A stretch of DNA of 7,987 bases from an uncultured Pseudomonadota bacterium (lineage in GTDB: Bacteria; Pseudomonadota; Gammaproteobacteria; Steroidobacterales; Steroidobacteraceae). Below the pieces are notes generated by a model. It was given only the letters and a program-made list of their open reading frames with translations. It searched no databases and was not told where the DNA came from. Both the position numbers and the translations under genes were made by a program. Positions within the stretch are counted from its first letter, which is position 1, and every line of letters begins with the position of its first letter. The stretch covers positions 1 to 7,987 of the forward strand of contig CAITAM010000248.1 of assembly GCA_903890265.1 (NCBI GenBank). Reading direction: 5' to 3'. This document shows positions 1 to 5,733 of the stretch, piece after piece.

Positions 1-58
1 GCACCCCTGGGAGCTGCCGGTGATCGAGGTCACCGACGTCACGCTGTACCTGCCCTGA
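1..58 (+). CDS. C-terminal fragment of an unidentified protein
   Basis: The frame beginning at base 2 is open and ends at TGA 56-58, giving the last 18 residues HPWELPVIEVTDVTLYLP. The rest of the gene lies outside the window. The codons are GC-rich at the third position, as in the neighbouring genes, and the stop lies 26 nt before the next plus-strand start, which supports a real gene end. The fragment is too short to assign to a family. The next gene may be co-transcribed with it. Confidence 0.5.
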   Translation, partial: HPWELPVIEVTDVTLYLP

Positions 59-84
59 CGCGATCCCCGAACGGACACCGCACC

Positions 85-618
85 GTGCCCCACCCAAGGC
101 CTGCCGCCCGTCACCGGCCCCGCCACCGGCGCCTTGCGGCGACGGTGCTCCTCGCGCTGGGCGAGACCCTGGCGACGCTCGCGACCGTGGCGCCTTTGCG
201 CGCCGCCGCCGCCGAGCCCGCCACGCCGCCGCGCACCGCGGTCACCGTCACGGTCACCGGACCCACGGCCATCGGCTTTTTCCCGGCCGACGAACCGGGT
301 GAGCCGGACGCTGACGGGTCGCGGGCCGAAGCGCTCGCGCACGTGCAGTTCGCACTCGACGACGTGGCGCAGTGCCTGCGGCCCGACGCCCTTCGCACCG
401 AGTTCGCGCGGACCCGCACGCTCACGATCCGAAACGGCGCGTTCGGCCGGACGTTTCGCTTCGGCGCCGACTGGCCGCACGCGGTCGGCATCGTGCTCGT
501 GCGGCCGGGCCGGGCGCCCCGGGTCGTCTACGCGACGGCGGGTCCGGGATCGCTGCAGGAAGTCGTGCCACCGGCCGCGGCCAGCTACTTCGCCGCGCCG
601 TCCTGCCGGCCGCGCTGA
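85..618 (+). CDS. Secreted or periplasmic hypothetical protein with a signal peptide
   Basis: This encodes 177 residues from a GTG start at 85; a weak GGA lies 9 nt upstream, and GTG at 145 is a possible later start. The N-terminus is strongly basic (residues 5-16 are rich in Arg and His). A hydrophobic stretch follows at about 17-40, then LRAAAAEP, which suits signal peptidase I cleavage near residue 43. The mature part begins with a Thr/Val-rich beta-like stretch (TAVTVTVTGP, 51-60). It then has an acidic linker (about 68-80), a likely helix (81-97) and beta-like segments up to about 152. It contains two cysteines (97 and 174), which could pair in the periplasm. I do not recognise the family. 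It follows an unidentified gene by 26 nt and precedes the membrane-protein pair by 108 nt. Coding status is supported by length, codon use and the signal peptide; function is unknown. Confidence 0.65.
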   Translation: MPHPRPAARHRPRHRRLAATVLLALGETLATLATVAPLRAAAAEPATPPRTAVTVTVTGPTAIGFFPADEPGEPDADGSRAEALAHVQFALDDVAQCLRPDALRTEFARTRTLTIRNGAFGRTFRFGADWPHAVGIVLVRPGRAPRVVYATAGPGSLQEVVPPAAASYFAAPSCRPR

Positions 619-674
619 CAAGCCTGCCGGCACGCGGCGGGCGATGACGCGGTCCACGGCGGATCGCCGCCGGC

Positions 675-683
675 TGGTAGAGT
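675..683 (+). promoter_or_regulatory. Probable extended -10 element upstream of the membrane-protein pair
   Basis: TGG followed by TAGAGT (678-683) matches an extended -10 (TGn plus four of six TATAAT positions). It lies 44 nt before the ATG at 727. No good -35 is visible 16-18 nt upstream, which is tolerable for an extended -10. The motif continues as TAGAGTGC, similar to elements before uppP and cstA. Confidence 0.35.
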
Positions 684-714
684 GCAGCGAAGCACGGTAC
701 CGAAGCAGCCACGG

Positions 715-720
715 GGAGGA
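715..720 (+). promoter_or_regulatory. Ribosome binding site that fixes the start at 727
   Basis: GGAGGA at 715-720 is a near-perfect Shine-Dalgarno sequence 6 nt before ATG 727. It rules against the in-frame GTG at 682, which would add 15 residues that do not look like protein family sequence. Confidence 0.8.
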
Positions 721-726
721 CGCGCC

Positions 727-969
727 ATGACCGATCAACCGACCTACTGGTTTCCGGCGAAGCGCTACGGCTGGGGCTGGGGCCTGCCCGCCACGACCGC
801 GGGCTGGGTCGCCCTCGCGCTCTTTCTCGCCGCCGAAGCCGTCGTCGCCTACCGCACGCTGCCGGGAGCGCCGGCCGATTTCGCCCTCGAGTCCCTGCTG
901 CCGGCCGCCGCGTTCTTCGTCGTCTGCCTGCTGAAGGGCGAGCCCCCGGCATGGCACTGGGGCGACTGA
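727..969 (+). CDS. Small two-helix inner-membrane protein with YWFPAKRYGWGWG N-terminus
   Basis: This encodes 80 residues from ATG 727, chosen because of the strong Shine-Dalgarno just upstream. The N-terminus MTDQPTYWFPAKRYGWGWGLP is aromatic and glycine-rich and is followed by two hydrophobic segments, at about residues 24-42 and 53-69. The protein ends in KGEPPAWHWGD. From memory, this N-terminal and C-terminal signature (KGE-x-P-x-W-x-WG at the end) recurs in a family of small uncharacterised proteobacterial membrane proteins. No function is known to me. The stop overlaps the start of the next gene by 19 nt, so the two are probably translationally coupled and may act together in the inner membrane. 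Confidence 0.85.
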   Translation: MTDQPTYWFPAKRYGWGWGLPATTAGWVALALFLAAEAVVAYRTLPGAPADFALESLLPAAAFFVVCLLKGEPPAWHWGD

Positions 970-1442
970 CCGCGACGTCGCGTGCCGGTGCGCTCTACAC
1001 GCTCGTGTACGCCATCGTGCTCGGCAAGCTCGGCGGCGTGGCCGTCGTCTTCGAGCCGCACGCGGGCCCCGCGGGTCCGACGGCCGCACTCGCGCACGAT
1101 GTGCTCACGCTGATCCTGCTCGGCGCGCTGTCGGTGGCGGCCTGCGTCGTTGGCCTGGCGCGTGCAGGGCGGGCGTCGCAACCGGACCCGACGGTCGGGG
1201 TCGGGCACTCACGCATCCGCGTCATCGCGGTCGCCGCGGCGCACGGCCTCGTCGCCGCCGCGTGCGCCGCTGCGGCCTGGCAGCTGTTGCCCCAGAGCCT
1301 CGCGCTCCGCTCCGTGCTTGCGCTGCTGGCGGGCAGTGCCTCGCTCGCGCTCGGCCCCCTCGCCACCCCCGGGATCCGCGACGCGCCGGCCAGCGGCGCG
1401 GCGGCGCCCGCTCAGGGGGCGCGTTCCACCCGCGCGGCGTAG
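951..1442 (+). CDS. Hypothetical four-helix integral membrane protein
   Basis: This encodes 163 residues from ATG 951, inside the 3' end of the preceding gene. A weak AAGG about 13 nt upstream is the only Shine-Dalgarno-like sequence, which suggests translational coupling. Four hydrophobic segments are visible at about residues 13-34, 50-71, 89-112 and 116-138. An extended loop with an Arg/Gln/Pro-rich stretch lies between segments 2 and 3 (about 71-88). The last 25 residues are Ala/Gly-rich and low in complexity. Third codon positions are overwhelmingly G or C, as expected for a real gene here. I do not recognise the family. Its 3' end overlaps the convergent DUF1203 gene by 31 nt, and that part of the tail is poorly structured, so the end could be annotated differently in relatives. 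Confidence 0.7.
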   Translation: MALGRLTATSRAGALYTLVYAIVLGKLGGVAVVFEPHAGPAGPTAALAHDVLTLILLGALSVAACVVGLARAGRASQPDPTVGVGHSRIRVIAVAAAHGLVAAACAAAAWQLLPQSLALRSVLALLAGSASLALGPLATPGIRDAPASGAAAPAQGARSTRAA

Positions 1443-1882
1443 CAGCCGCGAACCGCGTAATGCACCTGCAGGTAGGCGTGCGCCGGGTCGCCGAGTAGCT
1501 CGGCGAGGGTGCCCTCGACGGTTTTTCCGTCGACGAGCGCGGCCGCCCGCATCCCGTGCGAGGCGTCGAAAGCGCGCACCGAGAGCATCCGCGGCCGAAA
1601 GACCTCGGGTACGCGATCGATCGCGTCAAAGGCCGTCTCCGCCCCTTCGCGGACAAAGATTGCGTGGCTCGCGCGGTACGGCCCGGGCCCCGGCTGGTGC
1701 AGGTAATTGAGCAGCAGCAGCGGCTCACCGACGGCGACGTCGACCAGTTCGACGCGATCGGGGTAGCCCGGCCGCGCCTCGGCCAGGACCCGCGTGGCAC
1801 CGGCGAGGCGAAGCGCATCGTCCGGCAGGCCGTAGAGCGACCGAAACGGCGCGGGATCGAGACCTCGGATACGAAATGACAT
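1412..1882 (-). CDS. DUF1203 family protein
   Basis: This encodes 156 residues, a full-length member of the DUF1203 family as I recognise it. The N-terminus MSFRIRGLDPAPFRSLYGL is typical. It is followed by the YPDRVELVDVAVGEPLLLLNY region (40-60), PYRASHAIFVR (68-78), SVRAFDASHGM (101-111) and the C-terminal HYAVRGCYAARVERA block (141-155). No signal peptide or membrane segment is seen, so it is probably cytoplasmic. The biochemical role of the family is unknown to me. ATG 1882 is preceded by GGAG with 7 nt spacing, and that GGAG lies inside a 9-bp hairpin. The gene is last of three on the minus strand, 90 nt after the small membrane protein, and converges on the plus-strand membrane-protein gene with a 31-nt overlap. 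Confidence 0.85.
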   Translation of the reverse strand: MSFRIRGLDPAPFRSLYGLPDDALRLAGATRVLAEARPGYPDRVELVDVAVGEPLLLLNYLHQPGPGPYRASHAIFVREGAETAFDAIDRVPEVFRPRMLSVRAFDASHGMRAAALVDGKTVEGTLAELLGDPAHAYLQVHYAVRGCYAARVERAP

Positions 1883-1888
1883 GGCAGT

Positions 1889-1914
1889 GCTCCGGACGGA
1901 TCGAAGTCCGGAGC
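1889..1914 (-). promoter_or_regulatory. Hairpin covering the ribosome binding site of the DUF1203 gene
   Basis: Positions 1889-1897 (GCTCCGGAC) and 1906-1914 (GTCCGGAGC) form a perfect 9-bp inverted repeat around an 8-nt loop. On the minus strand the distal arm contains the GGAG Shine-Dalgarno (1890-1893) of the gene starting at 1882. If transcribed from upstream, the RNA could fold and mask the ribosome binding site; as DNA it could also be a repressor operator. There is no U-tract, so it is not an intrinsic terminator. Confidence 0.45.
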
Positions 1915-1920
1915 CTGCCG

Positions 1921-1936
1921 GGCCGGCGCGCCGGCC
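1921..1936. repeat. Perfect 16-bp palindrome
   Basis: GGCCGGCGCGCCGGCC is its own reverse complement, with no central spacer. It lies in the 90-nt gap between the small membrane protein gene and the DUF1203 gene, 6 bp from the 9-bp hairpin. It could bind a dimeric regulator or form part of an RNA structure, but composition in a GC-rich genome makes such palindromes more frequent than expected at even base use. Confidence 0.5.
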
Positions 1937-1972
1937 GCATTCCGTTTCCTGCGCTGGTGGGGACCGCCGTGC

Positions 1973-2362
1973 TCAGTCGCGGCGTGGGTCGGCACTCGTG
2001 GCGGCGGCGGCGCTGGCGTTGCTGCTCGCCCGGGCGACGCCGTGGCGGTTGAGGATCTCGGCCACCGCCGCGAGCGGCGGGGCCAGCGGCGCGCCGGCGG
2101 CGTGCCGGGCAACGAGGTCGCCGAGCGCGTCCAGCCGCTCGGTGAGTGCCGCGCTCGAGCGTCGCGCGAGCTCACGGTCGGCGAGCTCGTTGACGCAGGC
2201 CGCGGGCACGCGCTCGGCAAGCCCGAGCGCTTTCAGTCGCTGCCAGAGATAGAGCCGCGCCGCGAGCTGGCTCGGCACCTCGCGCCCGCTGCGGTAGACA
2301 AAGGCCGCCGCCACCGCGACGCCCGCCACCAGCGCGATCAGCAGCGGGATCGCGTTACTCAG
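1973..2362 (-). CDS. Small single-pass membrane protein, start codon uncertain
   Basis: The first conventional start (GTG 2329) would give 118 residues but would cut the membrane helix in half. The frame is open up to the in-frame TGA of the upstream lipoprotein gene (2375-2377). A CTG at 2362 would begin (M)SNAIPLLIALVAG and give 129 residues with a complete helix at about 5-23, followed by the basic RSGR. The remainder is a helical, Arg/Ala/Leu-rich cytoplasmic or periplasmic domain (RLYLWQRLKALGLAERVP, then RLDALGDLVARHA and LAAVAEILNRHG). I do not recognise the family. Only 12 nt would separate it from the lipoprotein stop, which suggests co-transcription and perhaps coupled translation. 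No good Shine-Dalgarno is visible. The start at 2362 is inference; the coding region downstream of 2329 is fairly secure. Confidence 0.5.
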   Translation of the reverse strand: MSNAIPLLIALVAGVAVAAAFVYRSGREVPSQLAARLYLWQRLKALGLAERVPAACVNELADRELARRSSAALTERLDALGDLVARHAAGAPLAPPLAAVAEILNRHGVARASSNASAAAATSADPRRD

Positions 2363-2374
2363 GGCCGCCGGCCG

Positions 2375-4708
2375 TCAGGGCAGCGCCATCTGCGCGATGG
2401 CAAAGCCGACCTGGCCGAGCGCGAGCGCGCAGTTCGTGACGCCGCTCGCCGACGCCGTGCAGCGGTAGACGTTCTGCGAGACGTCCGCGACGTAGGCGAC
2501 CGAGCCGGTCACCAGCACCGCGGCGGGCTGGAAGCTGAGCGGCGAGGTGGCGCAGCTGCCAAGACTGCCGTTCACGGCGGTGGTGCACACTAAGAGCCCG
2601 GGCCCGGTGGTGTCAGTGACGTACAGGCTGCTGCCGTTGAGCGCAATGCCGCTCGGTGCCGTCGGAAGTGACGTCTGCTGCGAGCAGGCACTGACGACGG
2701 CCGACGTGGGATCGGCCGCGCACGTCCAAACGCCACCGAGGCTGCTCGAGACGTAGACATAAGTCGCCGAGGCGGCGATGCCCACGGGAGCAAAGGCAAG
2801 GCCGGTATTGAGGCGCTGGCAGTTGTACGGCGAGATAAGGCAGGAGTAGATCTGCCCCGTATTGGGCAAGTTGGATCCGTCACCACCGGCAAAGTAGACC
2901 CCGTACTGAGTAGCACTTTCTACCCCACCGTAGGCCACCGCGGCGGGTGTCGGCAGCGCCGTCAAGTTCGCGCTCAGCGTGCAGTTCGTGACCGAGCCGT
3001 CGGTCGGGTTGAGCGGACACTGCAGGATCGAATAATCGACGCTGTCGCTGACGAAGAGCTGGGTTCCGTCGGTGGCGACGCCGGCCGAGGCGTTGGGGAA
3101 CGGGGCCGCCGCCTGGCGGCAGTTTGACAGCGAGTAATCGGGTCCCGCGGTGCATACCGTCAGCGCCGGCCCGCCGGCGAGGTAGAGGTAGCCGTACACG
3201 TTGATCGTCGCGGTGCCCTGCACCGAGGTCGCGGGATCCGTCGCGCTCACCGAGGTGGTGCCGATGCCGGTCGCCTGCAGCAGGCCTGCCGAGAGCGAGT
3301 GGTTGCCGACCGTCGCGACCGCGGGCGTCGCCGCCGCCCAGGTCACGAGCGCGGTAACGTCCTGCGTCGTGCCGTCGGTGTAGGTCCCGGTCGCCACGAG
3401 CGATTCGCTGCTGCCCTTCGGGATCGGCGTGGCGAGCGAGCCCGCCGTGTTGAGCGAAATCGCGATACCGGAGAGGACCGCCGACGTCACGGTGAACGGC
3501 ACCGTGTTTGACGTCACGCCGGCGAGGCTCGCCGACACCTGGCTGGTGCCGCTGTGCAGGTGCAGCGTCGTGACCTGGCCGCTGGTCGCCTGCGCGTTGC
3601 TGATGGTGGCGACCGTGGTGTCGCTCGATACCCAGGTGACGGCGCTGGTGAGGTTCTGCGTGCTCTGGTCGGAGTAGGTGCCCTTGGCGGTGAACGCCGC
3701 GCCCACGCCCAGCGGAACGCTGGTTTGGCTGCCCGCGATGGCGAGGCTGACGAGCGTGGCCGACGTCACGGTCAGCGGCGCGGCGGAGCCGCTGACACTG
3801 CCGAGCGTGGCCGAGACCGTCGTCTGGCCCGTCATCAGCGCGGTCACGATGCCGCTGGGGTTGACGCTGGCCACGGTCGATACGGACGACGCCCAGGTAG
3901 CCTGACCCGACACGTCATGGACCGTGCCGTCGGAGTAGGTGCCCATCGCGGTATAGGCGCGCGTCAGCCCCTTCGGCAGCGGGCCGCTGCTGGCGGTGAC
4001 GGCGAGCGACACCAGCACCGCCGGCGTCACGCTCACGGTCACCGGCGCGGAGGCGATGCCACCGACGGTGGCCGTCAGCTGCGTCTGGCCGACGCCGACC
4101 GCCGTGACCGCGACGGTCCCCTGCGGCCCGGCCGGCACCGTCGCGACCGCGGTGTTGCTGCTGCTGAAGGTCGCGCTCGCGGTCAGGTCCTGGTGGGTGC
4201 CGTCGGAGTACACGCCGGTCACGGTCAGCGGACTCGTGAGCCCGGCCGGCAGGGAGGTCTTCGCCGCGCTGAGCGACACCGAGGTCAGGGTCACGGCGGT
4301 GACGGTCACGGCCGTGCTGCCGGACACGCTCTGGTAGGTCGCGGTGACGGTCGCCTGGCCCGCGGCAACGCCACTGACGAGGCCGGGATTCGTGGTGCTG
4401 CCGACGGTGGCCACCGCCGGGGTGGCCGACGTCCAGGACGCACTGTCCGTCACCGTTTTCTTGCTGCCGTCGCTGTAGAGCGCGGTCGCGACCAGCTGGC
4501 CGGTGCTGCCGGCCGCGAGGCTCAGGCTGTCGGCACCGGTCGACTGGGCCGTCACCTGGACGGAACTCAGCGTCGGTGCGGGCGGCGGTGGCGTGGTCGA
4601 GCCGCCGCCACCGCCACCGCCGCCGCAGCCGTGCAGCAGGCCAAGCAGGGCGAGTACGGGCAGCAGGCAGCGGCCGGGGAGTCGCAGGGTCGTGGTCGGT
4701 CGGGTCAT
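2375..4708 (-). CDS. Large lipoprotein: five BIG2-like Ig domains plus a cysteine-paired propeller domain
   Basis: This encodes 777 residues. ATG 4708 is preferred over an in-frame TTG at 4723 because GGAA lies 5 nt before the ATG and the TTG has no ribosome binding site. Residues 10-28 form a lipoprotein signal ending in LLHGC, with C28 the lipidated cysteine. Eight glycines and a Pro-rich linker follow (to about 46), then five repeats of about 90 residues (about 47-139, 140-230, 231-316, 317-410, 411-504). Each repeat has a Y-[ST]-D-x-[ST] motif (Tyr at 78, 167, 258, 345, 443), and most have W-x-[SA]-x(4)-VA about 15-20 residues later, as in bacterial Ig-like group 2 domains. Residues 505-777 hold six repeats with a [VL]-[YF]-[VLF]-type strand and a pair of cysteines: 519/530, 564/576, 623/630, 663/675, 708/719, 750/760. 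This suggests a six-bladed beta-propeller stabilised by disulfides. It is probably membrane-anchored and exposed to the periplasm or surface; its ligand is unknown. Confidence 0.85.
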   Translation of the reverse strand: MTRPTTTLRLPGRCLLPVLALLGLLHGCGGGGGGGGSTTPPPPAPTLSSVQVTAQSTGADSLSLAAGSTGQLVATALYSDGSKKTVTDSASWTSATPAVATVGSTTNPGLVSGVAAGQATVTATYQSVSGSTAVTVTAVTLTSVSLSAAKTSLPAGLTSPLTVTGVYSDGTHQDLTASATFSSSNTAVATVPAGPQGTVAVTAVGVGQTQLTATVGGIASAPVTVSVTPAVLVSLAVTASSGPLPKGLTRAYTAMGTYSDGTVHDVSGQATWASSVSTVASVNPSGIVTALMTGQTTVSATLGSVSGSAAPLTVTSATLVSLAIAGSQTSVPLGVGAAFTAKGTYSDQSTQNLTSAVTWVSSDTTVATISNAQATSGQVTTLHLHSGTSQVSASLAGVTSNTVPFTVTSAVLSGIAISLNTAGSLATPIPKGSSESLVATGTYTDGTTQDVTALVTWAAATPAVATVGNHSLSAGLLQATGIGTTSVSATDPATSVQGTATINVYGYLYLAGGPALTVCTAGPDYSLSNCRQAAAPFPNASAGVATDGTQLFVSDSVDYSILQCPLNPTDGSVTNCTLSANLTALPTPAAVAYGGVESATQYGVYFAGGDGSNLPNTGQIYSCLISPYNCQRLNTGLAFAPVGIAASATYVYVSSSLGGVWTCAADPTSAVVSACSQQTSLPTAPSGIALNGSSLYVTDTTGPGLLVCTTAVNGSLGSCATSPLSFQPAAVLVTGSVAYVADVSQNVYRCTASASGVTNCALALGQVGFAIAQMALP
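3668..4210 (-). repeat. Short in-frame nucleotide repeats at the Ig-domain period
   Basis: GTCGGAGTAGGTGCCC occurs at 3668-3683 and 3929-3944, 261 bp (87 codons) apart. GTGCCGTCGGAGTA occurs at 3924-3937 and 4197-4210, 273 bp (91 codons) apart. They encode the Y-S-D motif of repeats 4, 3 and 2 of the lipoprotein. The rest of each repeat is much more diverged. Confidence 0.6.
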
Positions 4709-4747
4709 GGTGTTCCGTGGCAAAAAAGCCGCAGCTGGCTAGGGTGA

Positions 4748-4753
4748 AGTATA
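4748..4753 (-). promoter_or_regulatory. Probable -10 element of the lipoprotein gene
   Basis: On the minus strand TATACT (complement of 4748-4753) matches five of six positions of TATAAT. It lies about 40 nt before ATG 4708, in the only AT-richer part of the divergent intergenic region. No good -35 was found at 16-18 nt, so the call rests on the -10 and on position. Confidence 0.4.
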
Positions 4754-4801
4754 GGTGAAAGGCCCGTCGCGGCCTGTGATGCGCTTGGCGGAGCGGACAC
4801 C

Positions 4802-4823
4802 GCCTGCCGGGATAACGGCAGGC
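4802..4823. repeat. 8-bp inverted repeat in the divergent intergenic region
   Basis: GCCTGCCG (4802-4809) and CGGCAGGC (4816-4823) form a perfect 8-bp stem around GGATAA. It lies between the leftward lipoprotein and rightward uppP, immediately upstream of the proposed uppP promoter. No U-tract follows on either strand, and no gene ends here, so a regulatory site is likelier than a terminator. Confidence 0.45.
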
Positions 4824-4824
4824 T

Positions 4825-4853
4825 CTGCAATTGGTTGACCAAGCCGCTAGACT
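4825..4853 (+). promoter_or_regulatory. Possible uppP promoter
   Basis: TAGACT (4848-4853) is a plausible -10 (four of six), with CTGCAA (4825-4830) as a weak -35 at 17 nt. TTGACC at 4835-4840 is a better -35 match but is only 7 nt from that -10. The -10 continues as TAGACTGC, like the element at 678. The distance to ATG 4901 is 47 nt. Confidence 0.3.
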
Positions 4854-4900
4854 GCCGCGGCTTTGCCGTCTCGTGAGCGGCGCTTAATCCAAGGACTGCC

Positions 4901-5707
4901 ATGGCCCTGCCGGACACCGTCACCGCCGTCATTCTCGGCCTCGTCGAGGGGATCACCGAATTCCTGCCGATTTCATCGACCGGGCACCTGATCGTGGCCG
5001 GCGACCTGCTGCACTTCGAAAGCGCCTTCAGTAAGGTCTTCGACGTCGTGATCCAGCTCGGCGCGATCCTCGCGGTCGTGTGGCTGTACCGCGCCAAGCT
5101 CGCGAGCACCGTGCAGAACATCGGCCGCGACCCGGCGGCGCAGGCGTTTGCCCGTAACGTCCTGCTCGCCTTCCTGCCGGCGGTCGGCATCGGCCTCGTG
5201 CTGCACGGCTTCATCAAGCGGCACCTGTTCTCGTCGTGGGTCGTGGCGGTGGCCTGGATCGTCGGTGGCATCGCCATTCTCGTCGTCGAGAAGTTCCGCC
5301 CGGCGGAGACCATCCGCTCGACCGAGGCGATGCCCGCCCCGACCGCGCTTCGCATCGGCTTCTGGCAGTGCCTCGCCATGGTGCCGGGTACGTCGCGCTC
5401 GGGCGCGACCATCGTTGGTGCGATGCTGGCCGGGGTCAGCCGCGAGGCCGCGACCGAGTTCTCGTTCTTCCTCGCGATCCCGACCATGACCGCGGCGACG
5501 GTGCTTGACCTGTGGAAGGCGCGCGGCGATCTCGGCCAGGGCGAGTGGGGCCTGATCGCGATCGGCTTCGTGATCGCCTTCTTCTCGGCGCTCGTCGTGG
5601 TGCGCTGGCTGGTGGGCTTCGTCGGCAAGCACGGTTTTGCGCCGTTCGCCTGGTACCGCATCGCGGCCGGCGTCGTGACGCTCGGCTGGCTCGTGGCCTA
5701 CCGCTGA
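4901..5707 (+). CDS. uppP: Undecaprenyl-diphosphatase (BacA/UppP family)
   Basis: This encodes 268 residues, close to the usual length of the family. The enzyme is an integral inner-membrane phosphatase that converts undecaprenyl pyrophosphate to undecaprenyl phosphate. It thereby recycles the lipid carrier for peptidoglycan and other envelope polymers, and its overproduction is known to confer bacitracin resistance. Both signature regions are intact: VEGITEFLPISSTGHL (15-30), with Glu16, Glu20 and His29 corresponding to the catalytic region of the E. coli enzyme, and PGTSRSGAT (162-170), with Arg166. Several hydrophobic segments fill the rest (about 50-63, 86-103, 112-130, 150-160, 186-203, 217-240, 252-266). 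ATG 4901 has AAGGA 5 nt upstream. It diverges from the lipoprotein gene and is followed 83 nt later by cstA. Confidence 0.97.
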   Translation: MALPDTVTAVILGLVEGITEFLPISSTGHLIVAGDLLHFESAFSKVFDVVIQLGAILAVVWLYRAKLASTVQNIGRDPAAQAFARNVLLAFLPAVGIGLVLHGFIKRHLFSSWVVAVAWIVGGIAILVVEKFRPAETIRSTEAMPAPTALRIGFWQCLAMVPGTSRSGATIVGAMLAGVSREAATEFSFFLAIPTMTAATVLDLWKARGDLGQGEWGLIAIGFVIAFFSALVVVRWLVGFVGKHGFAPFAWYRIAAGVVTLGWLVAYR

Positions 5708-5733
5708 GCCCGGCCGGGACCCACCCCAGGGCC

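Noticed and set aside
1..58. Resemblance of the tail DVTLY to the EVT-x-Y motif of PqqA, the pyrroloquinoline quinone precursor
   Set aside because: The Glu needed for PQQ formation is Asp here, the spacing from Trp-Pro is three residues short, and no pqqB follows.
1222..2220. 332-codon minus-strand frame spanning the DUF1203 gene and its neighbours
   Set aside because: It runs in a different frame across three better-supported genes and the intergenic hairpins, and its product is Arg/Pro/Ser-rich and featureless.
4601..4627. GGC/GGT trinucleotide run as a phase-variation tract
   Set aside because: It encodes the glycine linker after the lipidated cysteine. Gain or loss of whole triplets would keep the frame, so on-off switching is not expected.
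4722..4740. Stem AGCC/GGCT followed by six T on the minus strand, resembling a leader terminator
   Set aside because: The stem is only 4 bp with a 6-nt loop, too weak for an intrinsic terminator, and it lies between the promoter and the start of a long gene.
3554..4747. 397-codon plus-strand frame opposite the lipoprotein gene
   Set aside because: The product is Arg/Gly/His-rich with no recognisable fold. The minus-strand frame has a lipobox, Ig repeats and cysteine-paired repeats.
4705..5661. 318-codon minus-strand frame opposite uppP
   Set aside because: uppP has both catalytic motifs and a good ribosome binding site; the opposite frame shows no family features.
5709..5718. CCCGGCCGGG directly after the uppP stop as a terminator
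   Set aside because: It has no loop and no T-tract follows, so it is only a GC-rich palindrome.
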